From Tissierellia bacterium (lineage in GTDB: Bacteria; Bacillota; Clostridia; Tissierellales; Sedimentibacteraceae), in the NCBI GenBank assembly GCA_028709465.1, contig JAQVWY010000004.1:1-64000 (forward strand): a DNA stretch of 64,000 bases. Reading direction: 5' to 3'. The translations under genes and the position numbers were made by a program. This document shows positions 30,920 through 41,106 of this stretch, in pieces. Within the stretch, counting starts at the first letter, position 1. Each line of letters opens with the position of its first letter. The notes beneath the pieces were generated by a model. That model saw only the letters and a list, made by a program, of their open reading frames with translations. It was not told the origin of the DNA and ran no database searches.

Positions 30920-31942
30920 TTATTTATCCTTTCTTTTCGAAAAGTATATATAAGCAAAAAATGGTGCTCCAATTAATGCTGTTATTGATCCCACTGGAAG
31001 TTCTGAAGGAGATGCAATAGTACGTGCTGCTAAATCGCAAAGAACCATGAATGCACCTCCAAAAAGCATTGACATTGGTATTACAATTTTGTGAGAAGAA
31101 CCGAAAATTCTTCTCACTACATGAGGTGCAATTAAATCTATAAAACCTATTACACCTACAAATGAAATTGCACTGCCTGTAAGTGCAGCAGCCAGCCCTA
31201 ACAAAAGCCATTTTAATTGAGGAACATCTATACCCATAGTAAATGCTTGCTCTTCTCCGAATGTCATAATATCCAGTTCTTGAGAATACCTCATAAGCCA
31301 TATAACTCCAATTATTACAATGGGAAATAATATTGCAATAACCGACCAATCTTTTGAAGCGAAGCTTCCCATCTGCCAGTAAGTTAACTGGGTTACATGT
31401 TCTCTTGCAATAGCTGTTATTAATGTTAATATTGCATTAATAAACAATGAAAATACCATGCCTACTAATATTATTGTATTATTTTCCATATTAGAATCCA
31501 TTCTGGAGGCAAATTTAACTGAAAGATAAACAGTCAAAAGTCCGCATAATAGCCCCACGAAGGGAAGTGTAAGCATGTTTAACAGTGGAATGGTAAATCC
31601 AGTTACTATTACTATAGCAGCTCCCACTGATGCCCCTGATGATACTCCCAAGGTATAAGAAGATGCTAAAGGGTTTTTTAACACAGACTGCATGACAGTT
31701 CCGCTGACTGCAAGGGCACCCCCAACTATAAATGCAAGAATAGTTCGTGGTAATCTTAATTTCCATACTATAGATATGCTGGTTTCTGAAATATCAGCAG
31801 ATATAGGTGTTGAAAAAAAATTATGCATCAATATTTCTATTACATCCATTGGATGTATATATATGCTGCCTACTCCTATACCAAAAATTATTGCAATTAA
31901 GCATATTAATAAAGATATTATGATTTTTCCTTTAGTTTTCAT
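30920..31942 (-). CDS. btuC: ABC transporter permease (BtuC/FecCD type)
   Basis: RLPRTILAFIVGGALAVSGTVMQSVLKNPLASSYTLGVSSGAS. Confidence 0.9.
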   Translation of the reverse strand: MKTKGKIIISLLICLIAIIFGIGVGSIYIHPMDVIEILMHNFFSTPISADISETSISIVWKLRLPRTILAFIVGGALAVSGTVMQSVLKNPLASSYTLGVSSGASVGAAIVIVTGFTIPLLNMLTLPFVGLLCGLLTVYLSVKFASRMDSNMENNTIILVGMVFSLFINAILTLITAIAREHVTQLTYWQMGSFASKDWSVIAILFPIVIIGVIWLMRYSQELDIMTFGEEQAFTMGIDVPQLKWLLLGLAAALTGSAISFVGVIGFIDLIAPHVVRRIFGSSHKIVIPMSMLFGGAFMVLCDLAARTIASPSELPVGSITALIGAPFFAYIYFSKRKDK

Positions 31943-31943
31943 T

Positions 31944-32906
31944 TTAATATACGTCAGGGTAAATAGCTTTTGCCATTTGTTCTAAAGCTATAATTATATT
32001 TTGGTTTGGTAAAGAGCTTGCCATATTGTCAACATAATAAACCTGCTTTTTCTTAATTGCAGTAATATTTTCCCAACCATTTCTTGATAAAATTTCATCT
32101 GTAGGATTTTCTACATAATTTACATTTGTAATTATTACGTCCGGATTTGCTGCAAGTATAGTTTCTTCTGAAACTGCAATCCAGCTTTCCTGATTACCAA
32201 GTGCATTTTCAGCACCTATTATTTCTATCATTTCATTTAAAAATACGCCTTTACCAAAACTGTACATATATGGTGCTGCGGCAATTTCAAAATAAACAGT
32301 TTTCTTGTTTTCTATAGAAGCAGACTTTTCTTTAAACTCATCAATTTTTGCCTGCATATCATCAACTATTTTCTGACCTTTCTCATGCACTTGCATAACA
32401 TCTGCTATAAATATAGTATCTTCGTAAATTGCTTCTATGCTGTTGCTTGATGGTATGTAAATGACACAAATTCCTAAATCTTTTAAAGGTTTAAAAGGAT
32501 CATTTCCTTCAACGATACTCATTGTAGATGCAAAAACAACATCTGGTTTAAGTTCAATTAATTTTTCAATATCAGGAGTCATTAAATCAAAATATTCTAT
32601 ATTTTTTGAAAGACCTTCAATATCTGTTGATTGAGTATCAGCTGCAATGATTTTGTCTCCAAAATCTAATGCAATTAAAGTTTCGGCAATTGAAGGTGCC
32701 ATAGTTATTATTTTATTAATTTCTTCAGGAACTTTTATCTCATTACCAGCGCGGTCAACAGTTGGCAATGATATTTCTTCATTAGTTTGATCTTGAATTG
32801 GTTCCTTTGTATTTTGTGGTTCTTCACTAGTACATCCTGTGAAAATTACTGCTACCAATATTATTAATGTAGCAATTGAAATTAGCTTTTTCATTCTTTC
32901 CTCCAT
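31944..32906 (-). CDS. btuF: ABC transporter substrate-binding lipoprotein (BtuF type)
   Basis: lipobox VIFTGCTS, periplasmic-binding domain, INKIITMAPSIAETLIALDFGDKIIAADTQS. Confidence 0.88.
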   Translation of the reverse strand: MEERMKKLISIATLIILVAVIFTGCTSEEPQNTKEPIQDQTNEEISLPTVDRAGNEIKVPEEINKIITMAPSIAETLIALDFGDKIIAADTQSTDIEGLSKNIEYFDLMTPDIEKLIELKPDVVFASTMSIVEGNDPFKPLKDLGICVIYIPSSNSIEAIYEDTIFIADVMQVHEKGQKIVDDMQAKIDEFKEKSASIENKKTVYFEIAAAPYMYSFGKGVFLNEMIEIIGAENALGNQESWIAVSEETILAANPDVIITNVNYVENPTDEILSRNGWENITAIKKKQVYYVDNMASSLPNQNIIIALEQMAKAIYPDVY

Positions 32907-32935
32907 ATTTCATTTTTATTAAACATTTCATCCCA

Positions 32936-32966
32936 ATAAAAAACGTCTCGGAATAATCCGAAACGT
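32936..32966 (-). terminator. riboswitch expression-platform terminator
   Basis: minus: ACGTTTCGGATTATTCCGAGACGTTTTTT between the cobalamin aptamer and btuF. Confidence 0.75.
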
Positions 32967-33084
32967 AATGACCACAAATAAGCTATGGTAAATAAATTGC
33001 AGTTGCAATTTACCAAAGAATTATTTAGTTAAGCTATGGCAATATCCCTGTAAAGCATAGCATTTGCGGTATTACGCAAATAAT

Positions 33085-33250
33085 ATTGGCAGGTTTTCCG
33101 ACTTAAGATCATTGCTTGTTTTTAACCTTCCCAGATTCATCCAGTGGTTTGCTTATCGCTTAAAAACAGCTTACTTTTCACGGCAGCAGGACTGTTTAGG
33201 CTTTTACCTAATTCCCTTTTATCGCATTTTATGCGCACCAATATCGAAAT
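33085..33250 (-). promoter_or_regulatory. cobalamin riboswitch (aptamer)
   Basis: minus: GGTGCGCATAAAATGCG..AAGGGAATTAGGTAAAAGCCTAAACAGTCCTGCTGCCGTGA...ACCACTGGATGAATCTGGGAAGGTT...AGTCGGAAAACCTGCC. Confidence 0.9.
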
Positions 33251-33301
33251 TGTTTAATTGATATCAGTATATTATACTTTTAAATCTATGTCAATCATTA
33301 A

Positions 33302-33345
33302 TTAAAGGTGTGTCCTATCTTAAAAGTGTGTCCCCATACCTTATA
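33302..33345. repeat. partial copy of dispersed repeat B
   Basis: AAAGGTGTGTCCTATCTTAAAAGTGTGTCCCCATACC. Confidence 0.45.
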
Positions 33346-33430
33346 TTTATAAAAATAAACTAATATATAATTTTGTTCACATTATAACATTAAATGGTAT
33401 AATATTAATATATCATTTTAAGGAGGCTAC

Positions 33431-35218
33431 ATGAACAACAAGATAAAATCAAAAAAAACTACAGGTTTTATGAAAAGTAATTATATTAGGGCATTTTTAA
33501 AAAAATATAAATTTAATTATTTGCTTGGTGTAATCTCTCTTATAGTTGTAGATATAGCTCAAACGAGAGTGCCAATTATTGTGGGATCAGTAATAGACCA
33601 AATTGAGAGTAAGAATTTTCATATGACTCTGATTAGCTCTGTTATCATAAAGCTTGTTTCAATTTCTATTGCTATTTATATTGGAAGAATAGCTTGGAGA
33701 TTTTTTATTTTTGGTACAGGCAGGAGTATTGAAAAGGATATAAGAAATGATATGTTTTTACATTTGGAGAAAATGTCCTCTAGATATTTTCAAGATAATA
33801 CACCCGGTGAAATAATGGCATATATGACTAATGATTTAGAAGCAGTAAGAATGGTTTTAGGTCCAGGTATATTATTTTTAATAGATGTATTAGCCATGGG
33901 AACTATAACCCTTTATAGCATGATAGTCCAAATAGATCCACTTTTAACATTAGCTGGAGTAGTACCTCTATTGTTAATTGCTGTTTCAGTAAGAATAATG
34001 GGTAGAGAAAATCGAAAACGATTTAGGAACAAGCAAGAAGCTTTTGCAGAACTATCAAAATTTGTTCAAGAACAGTTAACAGGTATTAAAGTAATAAAAT
34101 CTTTCGTTCAAGAAGAAAAAACAATAGATGCTTTTGAAAGAAATGTAAAAAGAACTTATGAAAAAAATATGCATTTAATAAAAATTCAATCTTTAATGCA
34201 TCCTTTTATGCAATTTATTTCTGGACTAGCCTTAGCAGTGGCTATAGGATACGGAGGATATATAACAATAAAGCAAAGAATAACCCTAGGAGATTTTACA
34301 GCTTTTATTCAGTATTTAAGTATGCTGGTATGGCCTATGGTGGCAACAGGAATGACAATTAATATATTTGCATCGGGAGCTGCATCTCTAGAGAGAGTTG
34401 AAAGTATTTTAAATGAACCAGTGGAAATAAAAGATTCAGAAAACCTTAGCAATATAGATACATTGTTAGGCAGTATAGAGGTAAAAAATCTAAATTATAA
34501 ATATCCAAATACAGAAAATCAAGTATTGAAAAATATTAATTTTAAAATTGAAAAAGGACAAACTTTGGGAATAATAGGCAGAACTGGTAGTGGAAAAACA
34601 ACATTAGTTACATTATTATTAAGATTGTTTGATGTTGATAAAAATACTGTTTTTATAAATGGAGAGGATTTATTAAATATACCTCTGAAGTTGCTTAGGG
34701 AAAATATAGGATATGTTCCCCAAGATAATTTTCTTTTTTCCGATACCATTAAAAACAATATAGATTTTGGTGTCAGAAAAGGTGAAATGGATAAAATTAT
34801 TGAAGCAGCCAAAGATTCAGTAGTTCATGAAAATATAATTGATTTTAAAGACGGTTATGAAACAGTAGTGGGAGAAAGGGGCGTTGTGTTGTCTGGAGGT
34901 CAGAAGCAACGTATATCTATTGCAAGAGCTCTTATAAAAAATCCTGAAATATTAATTTTAGATGATTCAGTTTCAGCAGTAGATACAGATACTGAAGAAA
35001 AAATATTAAAACATCTTAATGAAAAAAGAAAAGGTAAAACAAATATTATAATCGCTCATAGAATATCAACAATTCAAAATTCAGATAAAATAATTGTATT
35101 AGATGATGGTAAAATTGTAGAAAGCGGAACACATAAGGAATTAGTACATAAAAAAGGTCTTTATCATTCTATTTATGAAAAACAGCTATTAGAAAAGATG
35201 CTGGAAGAACAAAAATAA
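33431..35218 (+). CDS. ABC exporter half-transporter, degenerate-site subunit
   Basis: ABC TM domain + NBD; GRTGSGKTT, LSGGQKQRISIARAL, Walker B ILILDDSVSAVD (D instead of catalytic E). Confidence 0.92.
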   Translation: MNNKIKSKKTTGFMKSNYIRAFLKKYKFNYLLGVISLIVVDIAQTRVPIIVGSVIDQIESKNFHMTLISSVIIKLVSISIAIYIGRIAWRFFIFGTGRSIEKDIRNDMFLHLEKMSSRYFQDNTPGEIMAYMTNDLEAVRMVLGPGILFLIDVLAMGTITLYSMIVQIDPLLTLAGVVPLLLIAVSVRIMGRENRKRFRNKQEAFAELSKFVQEQLTGIKVIKSFVQEEKTIDAFERNVKRTYEKNMHLIKIQSLMHPFMQFISGLALAVAIGYGGYITIKQRITLGDFTAFIQYLSMLVWPMVATGMTINIFASGAASLERVESILNEPVEIKDSENLSNIDTLLGSIEVKNLNYKYPNTENQVLKNINFKIEKGQTLGIIGRTGSGKTTLVTLLLRLFDVDKNTVFINGEDLLNIPLKLLRENIGYVPQDNFLFSDTIKNNIDFGVRKGEMDKIIEAAKDSVVHENIIDFKDGYETVVGERGVVLSGGQKQRISIARALIKNPEILILDDSVSAVDTDTEEKILKHLNEKRKGKTNIIIAHRISTIQNSDKIIVLDDGKIVESGTHKELVHKKGLYHSIYEKQLLEKMLEEQK

Positions 35219-35229
35219 CAGGAGCTATT

Positions 35230-37038
35230 ATGATAAAAAAGAATTTTAAAAATAATAAGAAATATGGTAATACATCATATATCAGACTTTTAAATTATGC
35301 AAAACCTCACACAATGAAATTTATATTTGCAATTTTAATTATTTTGTTTATTGTTGTAATTGAACTTTATCAACCCGTATTAATAGGTGATGTAGTAGAT
35401 AAATTTTTAGTGCATTATGGAATTGCAGAAAGTAATATTGACACGAATTTAAACAATTCAAATATTATTGGAGTTGTTAAAATTGCCTTGGTTTATTTTG
35501 CATCTGTGGTGGCTATATTTTTATTAAGTTATGCTCAAGCGATAATACTTTCAAGAACAGGGCAAAAAATTATTTATAACATAAGAATGGAACTATTTAA
35601 TCATTTAATTAAACTACCTATAAATTTTTTTACAAACAATCCAATAGGAAAATTAGTCACGAGAGTAACTAATGATACAGAAGCATTAAATGAAATGTAT
35701 ACAAGTGTAATTGTAAATATATTAAAAAGTATTTTCGTTTTGCTTGGGATAGTTATAACAATGATTACATATAATTTTAAGCTTTCCTTATTAACATTTA
35801 CAGTAATACCTTTTATCGTAATATTTACGTTCACATTTGAAAAAATTTCTAAAAAAATACATAGACAAATAAGAAACAAAATATCTTCTATTAATGCATT
35901 TATATCAGAACATGTGTCAGGAATGAGAATAGTTCAAGTTTTTGCTGTTGAAAAAGAGATATTTGATAAATTTGATAATGAAAATGAAAATTTAAGAAAA
36001 GAACATATGAAACAACTATTTACCTTTAGTATATATAATCCTACCAACTTTGTTTTAAATATAACTGCTGTTTCAATATTAATATGGTTTGGAAGCAAAA
36101 TGGTATTAGAAGGTACAATAACAGTAGGAACTATAGTTATATTTCAAAGATATATCAGCAAATTTTTTGAGCCTATACAAGAGCTGGCAGAGCAGTTAAA
36201 CATTGTGCAATCAGCAATGGCAGCCTCGGAAAGAATATTTGGTATATTGGATGAAGAACCGGAAATTAAAGAAGATTCTAATTCAATTGAATTGAAAAGT
36301 TTTAAAGGGAAAATTGAATTTAAGAATGTGTGGTTTTCCTATAAAGAAAATGAATGGATTTTAAAAGATGTATCATTCAAGGTGAATCCTGGAGAAAATG
36401 TTGCCTTCGTAGGTGCTACAGGTGCAGGAAAAACAACTATCCAAAATTTAATATGTAGATATTATGATATTCAAAAAGGAGAAATATTAATAGATGATAT
36501 AAATATTAAAGATATATCCTTAACTAGTTTAAGAAAGAACATTGGACAAATGTTGCAAGATGTATTCCTTTTTTCTGGAAATGTAAAAAGCAATATCAGA
36601 TTGCTTAATGAAAATATTACAGATGAAGAAATAATAGAATCATCTAAATATGTTAATGCGGATAATTTTATTTCAAAACTTAGCGAAGTATATGATACCC
36701 ATGTAATAGAAAATGGTGCAGCGTTTTCAGCAGGACAAAGGCAATTAATATCCTTTGCTAGAACACTTGTCTTTAAACCAGATATATTAATTCTTGATGA
36801 AGCAACTGCAAATATTGATACTGAAACTGAAGTTTTAATACAAGATGCACTTAAAAAATTAATGAAAGGAAGAACTACACTTATTGTTGCCCATAGATTG
36901 TCCACTGTTCAAAATTCAGACAAAATAATAGTTATGCATAAAGGTGAAATAAGAGAAGAAGGAAATCATCAAGAATTACTATCACAAAAAGGAATATACT
37001 ATAAATTGTATAAACTTCAATATGAACAGGCTTTGTAA
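35230..37038 (+). CDS. ABC exporter half-transporter, partner subunit
   Basis: GATGAGKTT, FSAGQRQLISFARTL (variant signature), ILILDEATANID. Confidence 0.92.
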   Translation: MIKKNFKNNKKYGNTSYIRLLNYAKPHTMKFIFAILIILFIVVIELYQPVLIGDVVDKFLVHYGIAESNIDTNLNNSNIIGVVKIALVYFASVVAIFLLSYAQAIILSRTGQKIIYNIRMELFNHLIKLPINFFTNNPIGKLVTRVTNDTEALNEMYTSVIVNILKSIFVLLGIVITMITYNFKLSLLTFTVIPFIVIFTFTFEKISKKIHRQIRNKISSINAFISEHVSGMRIVQVFAVEKEIFDKFDNENENLRKEHMKQLFTFSIYNPTNFVLNITAVSILIWFGSKMVLEGTITVGTIVIFQRYISKFFEPIQELAEQLNIVQSAMAASERIFGILDEEPEIKEDSNSIELKSFKGKIEFKNVWFSYKENEWILKDVSFKVNPGENVAFVGATGAGKTTIQNLICRYYDIQKGEILIDDINIKDISLTSLRKNIGQMLQDVFLFSGNVKSNIRLLNENITDEEIIESSKYVNADNFISKLSEVYDTHVIENGAAFSAGQRQLISFARTLVFKPDILILDEATANIDTETEVLIQDALKKLMKGRTTLIVAHRLSTVQNSDKIIVMHKGEIREEGNHQELLSQKGIYYKLYKLQYEQAL

Positions 37039-37104
37039 AAAAATCGGTTAAGACTATTGACAATTTAATTAAACTTTTATATTATGATATAAATAAATAT
37101 TAGC

Positions 37105-37327
37105 AATGAAAAAGAGGAGTAAGTATAAATACCTTTTAGAGAGTGAAATCCTTAAGGCTGTAAGATTTCATAGGTTAAGTTATGCTGAAGGTAGCTTTTG
37201 AGCTTTTAATCTGAAATATCAGTAAGATTAAACGGATTAACCGTTATAAATACAAGAGCCGTAATGGAAATTAGGTGGTACCGCGGGTTTTCTCGTCCTT
37301 ATATAGACAGAAAACCCGCTTTTTTGT
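37105..37327 (+). promoter_or_regulatory. T-box leader, Val specifier GTA (37191-37193), upstream of valS
   Basis: CTGAAG-GTA-GC-TTTTGAG specifier context, AGGTGGTACCGCGGG T-box, AAAACCCGCTTTTTT terminator. Confidence 0.95.
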
Positions 37328-37530
37328 ATGACCTAACCCCATTTTTTGCGACGACAGGAGCAGAAAAAATGGATGGTAGGTCAACCGCACCGAATTCCCA
37401 ATTTATGCGACGACAGGAGCGAATAAATTGGTGAATGAGCCTGCGAACCTAACAACAAAAAACAATTTTGACGAAGTAAAAATAATGGTATGTTTCACAC
37501 AATGGGGTTCCCATTAAAATAAGTATGACG
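37328..37530 (+). repeat. hairpin module after valS T-box: one full 172-bp unit plus remnant of a second
   Basis: CCCATTTTTTGCGACGACAGGAGCAGAAAAAATGG and CCCAATTTATGCGACGACAGGAGCGAATAAATTGG; next-unit start CCCATT at 37510 is 172 bp from the one at 37338. Confidence 0.8.
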
Positions 37531-37567
37531 AAATTAAAATAACATATACTAAGAAAGGAAAGATGTA

Positions 37568-40219
37568 ATGAATAACAATTTACCAAGCAAATACAACCCG
37601 AAAGAATTTGAGGAAAGAATATATTCTACTTGGATGGAAGAAAACAGTTTTAGAGCAGAAGTAAATTCTGATAAAAAACCATTTACAATAGTTTTGCCAC
37701 CTCCTAATATCACAGGACAATTGCATATGGGTCATGCTCTTGACCATACCTTGCAGGATGTTTTGATAAGATGGAAAAGAATGCAAGGCTATGAGGCTTT
37801 GTGGCTGCCAGGTACAGATCATGCCAGCATTGCCACAGAGGTAAAGGTAGTTGAGAAAATAAAAAATGAAGAAGGTAAAACTAAAGAAGAGTTAGGCCGT
37901 GAAGAGTTTTTAAAAAGAGCTTGGCAGTGGAAAGATGAATTTGGCGGCAGAATAGTTGAACAAATGAAAAAACTTGGTGATTCCTGTGACTGGTCAAGAG
38001 AAAGATTTACAATGGATGAAGGTTGTAATGAAGCTGTTAAAGAATTTTTTATTAAATTGTATGATAAAAAACTAATTTATAGAGGACATAGAATCATTAA
38101 TTGGTGTCCAGACTGTCACACTACATTGTCAGATGCAGAAGTTGAACATGAAGATACACCAGGTAAGTACTATTATGTTAAATATCCTTACGTAGAAAAT
38201 GAAAATGAATATTTTATAGTGGCTACAACTCGTCCTGAAACTATTTTTGGAGATGTTGCTATTGCTGCACACCCTGATGATGAAAGATACAAACATTTAA
38301 TTGGGAAAAAAGTTATTGTTCCAATTGTAGGAAGAGAAATTCCTATTATAGCTGATGAATACCCAGATATGACTAAAGGTACTGGAGCTTTAAAAATTAC
38401 TCCATCTCATGACCCTAATGACTTCGAAATAGGACTTCGTCACAATTTAGAACAAATTAGCTGCATGAATGAAGATGGAACAATGAATGAAGTTGCTGGA
38501 AAATATAATGATATGGATCGCTATGAATGCAGAAAAGCCTTTGTAAAGGAACTTGAGGAAAAAGGATATATTTTAAAAATAGAAGATACAGATCATAACG
38601 TAGGTACTTGCTACAGATGTCATACAATAGTTGAACCAAGAGTTTCAGACCAATGGTTTGTGGCTATGAAAGATTTAGCTGAACCTGCATTAAAAGCAGG
38701 AGAAAACAAGGATGTTGAATTTGTGCCTGAAAGATTTACAAAAATATATAATCATTGGCTTGAAAATATTAAAGACTGGTGTATTTCGAGACAGCTTTGG
38801 TGGGGACATAGAATTCCAGCTTACTACTGTCAAGAATGTGGAGAAATAATTGTGCAAAAAGATGCTCCAAATACATGTTCAAAATGTGGCAGCACAAATA
38901 TTAAACAAGATGAAGATGTATTAGATACTTGGTTTTCCTCAGGACTATGGCCTTTCTCAACACTAGGATGGCCAAATGAAACAGAAGACTTAAAATATTT
39001 CTATCCAACGGATGTTTTAGTAACTGGCTACGACATAATATTCTTTTGGGTTGTTAGGATGGTATTTTCAGCTCTTGAAATGACTGATGTTTCTCCATTT
39101 AAATATGTATTTGTTCATGGATTAGTAAGAGATGCTGAAGGAAGAAAAATGAGTAAATCCTTGGGGAATGGTGTTGATCCATTAGAAATAATAGATCAGT
39201 ACGGTGCTGATGCTCTTCGTTTCATGTTAATGACTGGAATTTCTCCAGGAAATGATACTAGATTTCAAGTTGAAAAGTTAGAATCATGCCGTAATTTTGC
39301 AAACAAATTATGGAATGCCTCAAGATTTGTATTAATGAACATAGAAGGGGACATAATAGATGAAAAAACTGCTTCAGCAAATTACAAAATAGAAGATAAG
39401 TGGATTATTTCAAGAGTTAATAAGGCTGCAAAAGAAATGACTGATAATCTTGAAAGTTTTGAATTAGGTATTGCTGCTCAAAGAATTTATGATTTCATTT
39501 GGAATGAATATTGTGACTGGTATATAGAAATTGTTAAACCAAGGCTTTATGGAGAAGAAGGTGTTGATAAAGACACTGCAAGATTTGTTTTAATAAAAGT
39601 TTTAAAAGACATGTTAAAGCTGTTACACCCATATATGCCATTTATAACTGAAGAAATATGGTCTTACTTGCCAAATACAGATATAAGATTAGTACGTTCA
39701 AGTTGGCCTGTATTTAGTGAAGAAGATAATTTTGAAGAGGCAGAAGCAAATATGGAATTTATTATGGAAGCGGTTAGAAGCATCCGTAATGTTAGAGCAG
39801 AAATGAATGTAGCACCAAGCAGAAAAGCAAGAGCAATATTTTTACCATCAAAAGATAACTGTGAAGAGTATTTACTATATGGAGCTAGTTATTTTGCAAC
39901 ATTATCCAATATTACAGAAGTAAAAATTGTTAATGATAAAACTCAAATAGGTGAAGATACAGCATCATCAGTTATTGATGGAACTGAAATTTATCTTCCA
40001 TTAGCTGATTTAATAGACTATGAAAAAGAAATTGAAAGACTTGAAAAAGAAAAAACTAAACTTCAAAGTGAATTAGATAGAGTTAATAAAAAATTAAGCA
40101 ATGAAAAATTTATGAGTAAGGCTCCAGAAAATGTGGTTAATGAAGAAAGAGAAAAACTTATTAAATATGAATCAATGATGGAAAAAGTGATTGAAAGATT
40201 GCAGTCACTTAATAAATAA
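37568..40219 (+). CDS. valS: valyl-tRNA synthetase
   Basis: [55 protein letters not shown]. Confidence 0.97.
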   Translation: MNNNLPSKYNPKEFEERIYSTWMEENSFRAEVNSDKKPFTIVLPPPNITGQLHMGHALDHTLQDVLIRWKRMQGYEALWLPGTDHASIATEVKVVEKIKNEEGKTKEELGREEFLKRAWQWKDEFGGRIVEQMKKLGDSCDWSRERFTMDEGCNEAVKEFFIKLYDKKLIYRGHRIINWCPDCHTTLSDAEVEHEDTPGKYYYVKYPYVENENEYFIVATTRPETIFGDVAIAAHPDDERYKHLIGKKVIVPIVGREIPIIADEYPDMTKGTGALKITPSHDPNDFEIGLRHNLEQISCMNEDGTMNEVAGKYNDMDRYECRKAFVKELEEKGYILKIEDTDHNVGTCYRCHTIVEPRVSDQWFVAMKDLAEPALKAGENKDVEFVPERFTKIYNHWLENIKDWCISRQLWWGHRIPAYYCQECGEIIVQKDAPNTCSKCGSTNIKQDEDVLDTWFSSGLWPFSTLGWPNETEDLKYFYPTDVLVTGYDIIFFWVVRMVFSALEMTDVSPFKYVFVHGLVRDAEGRKMSKSLGNGVDPLEIIDQYGADALRFMLMTGISPGNDTRFQVEKLESCRNFANKLWNASRFVLMNIEGDIIDEKTASANYKIEDKWIISRVNKAAKEMTDNLESFELGIAAQRIYDFIWNEYCDWYIEIVKPRLYGEEGVDKDTARFVLIKVLKDMLKLLHPYMPFITEEIWSYLPNTDIRLVRSSWPVFSEEDNFEEAEANMEFIMEAVRSIRNVRAEMNVAPSRKARAIFLPSKDNCEEYLLYGASYFATLSNITEVKIVNDKTQIGEDTASSVIDGTEIYLPLADLIDYEKEIERLEKEKTKLQSELDRVNKKLSNEKFMSKAPENVVNEEREKLIKYESMMEKVIERLQSLNK

Positions 40220-40245
40220 AATCTAATAATAAGATTGGAGAAAAA

Positions 40246-40971
40246 ATGAAAGTAATTGTAAAAAAGAATTATGATGAAGTAAGTGAAATTGCTGCACAGG
40301 AAATTGTTGATTTGGTAAAAAATAAAAATAATGCCGTGCTTGGTCTTCCAACAGGCAGTACTCCTGTTGGAATGTACAAAAATGTTGTTAAATCATATAA
40401 AAATGGCGAGATTTCTTTTAAAAACATTACTACATTCAATTTAGATGAATATATTGGACTTAACAAAGACAATGACCAAAGTTATTATTATTTTATGAAT
40501 AATAATCTGTTTTCTCATATTGATATAAATAGAGACAATATTAACATACCTAATGGAATGGCTGATGATTTAGAAAATGAATGTAAAAGATATGAAGAAA
40601 AGTTAAAGGCTGTAGGATATATGGATATAATGTATCTTGGAATAGGTATAAATGGTCATATTGGATTTAATGAACCAGCTGAATATTTCGAACCATTCAC
40701 TCATGAAGTTAAGCTTGAAGAAAGTACAATTGAAGCTAATTCTAGATTTTTTGAAAAAGTTGAAGATGTTCCAACATCTGCATTAACAATGGGAATAAAA
40801 ACAATTTTTTCAGCAAAAAAAATTATTTTAATTGCAACAGGAGAAAATAAAGCTGATGCAATTGCAAAAACAGTAAATGGCAAAATTGATCCTCAAGTGC
40901 CAGCATCAATATTACAATTACACAGAGACGTAACAATAATAGTAGATGAAGCTGCTGGAAGCAGGCTATAA
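40246..40971 (+). CDS. nagB: glucosamine-6-phosphate deaminase
   Basis: LGLPTGSTPVGMY, FNLDEYIGL, GIGINGHIGFNEP. Confidence 0.96.
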   Translation: MKVIVKKNYDEVSEIAAQEIVDLVKNKNNAVLGLPTGSTPVGMYKNVVKSYKNGEISFKNITTFNLDEYIGLNKDNDQSYYYFMNNNLFSHIDINRDNINIPNGMADDLENECKRYEEKLKAVGYMDIMYLGIGINGHIGFNEPAEYFEPFTHEVKLEESTIEANSRFFEKVEDVPTSALTMGIKTIFSAKKIILIATGENKADAIAKTVNGKIDPQVPASILQLHRDVTIIVDEAAGSRL

Positions 40972-41106
40972 TATTAATATATGAAAATGGTGTGAATAAT
41001 TAAAATTACTCATATCATTTTTATGTTTATTAATTTAATCATAGGCAGAATTAAAAATAGATAAATTTATAAATATTTTAAATTTAATATAATATGGGAG
41101 AGAGAA

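Noticed and set aside
33064-33261. 65-aa + strand ORF
   Set aside because: Sits antisense on the cobalamin riboswitch.
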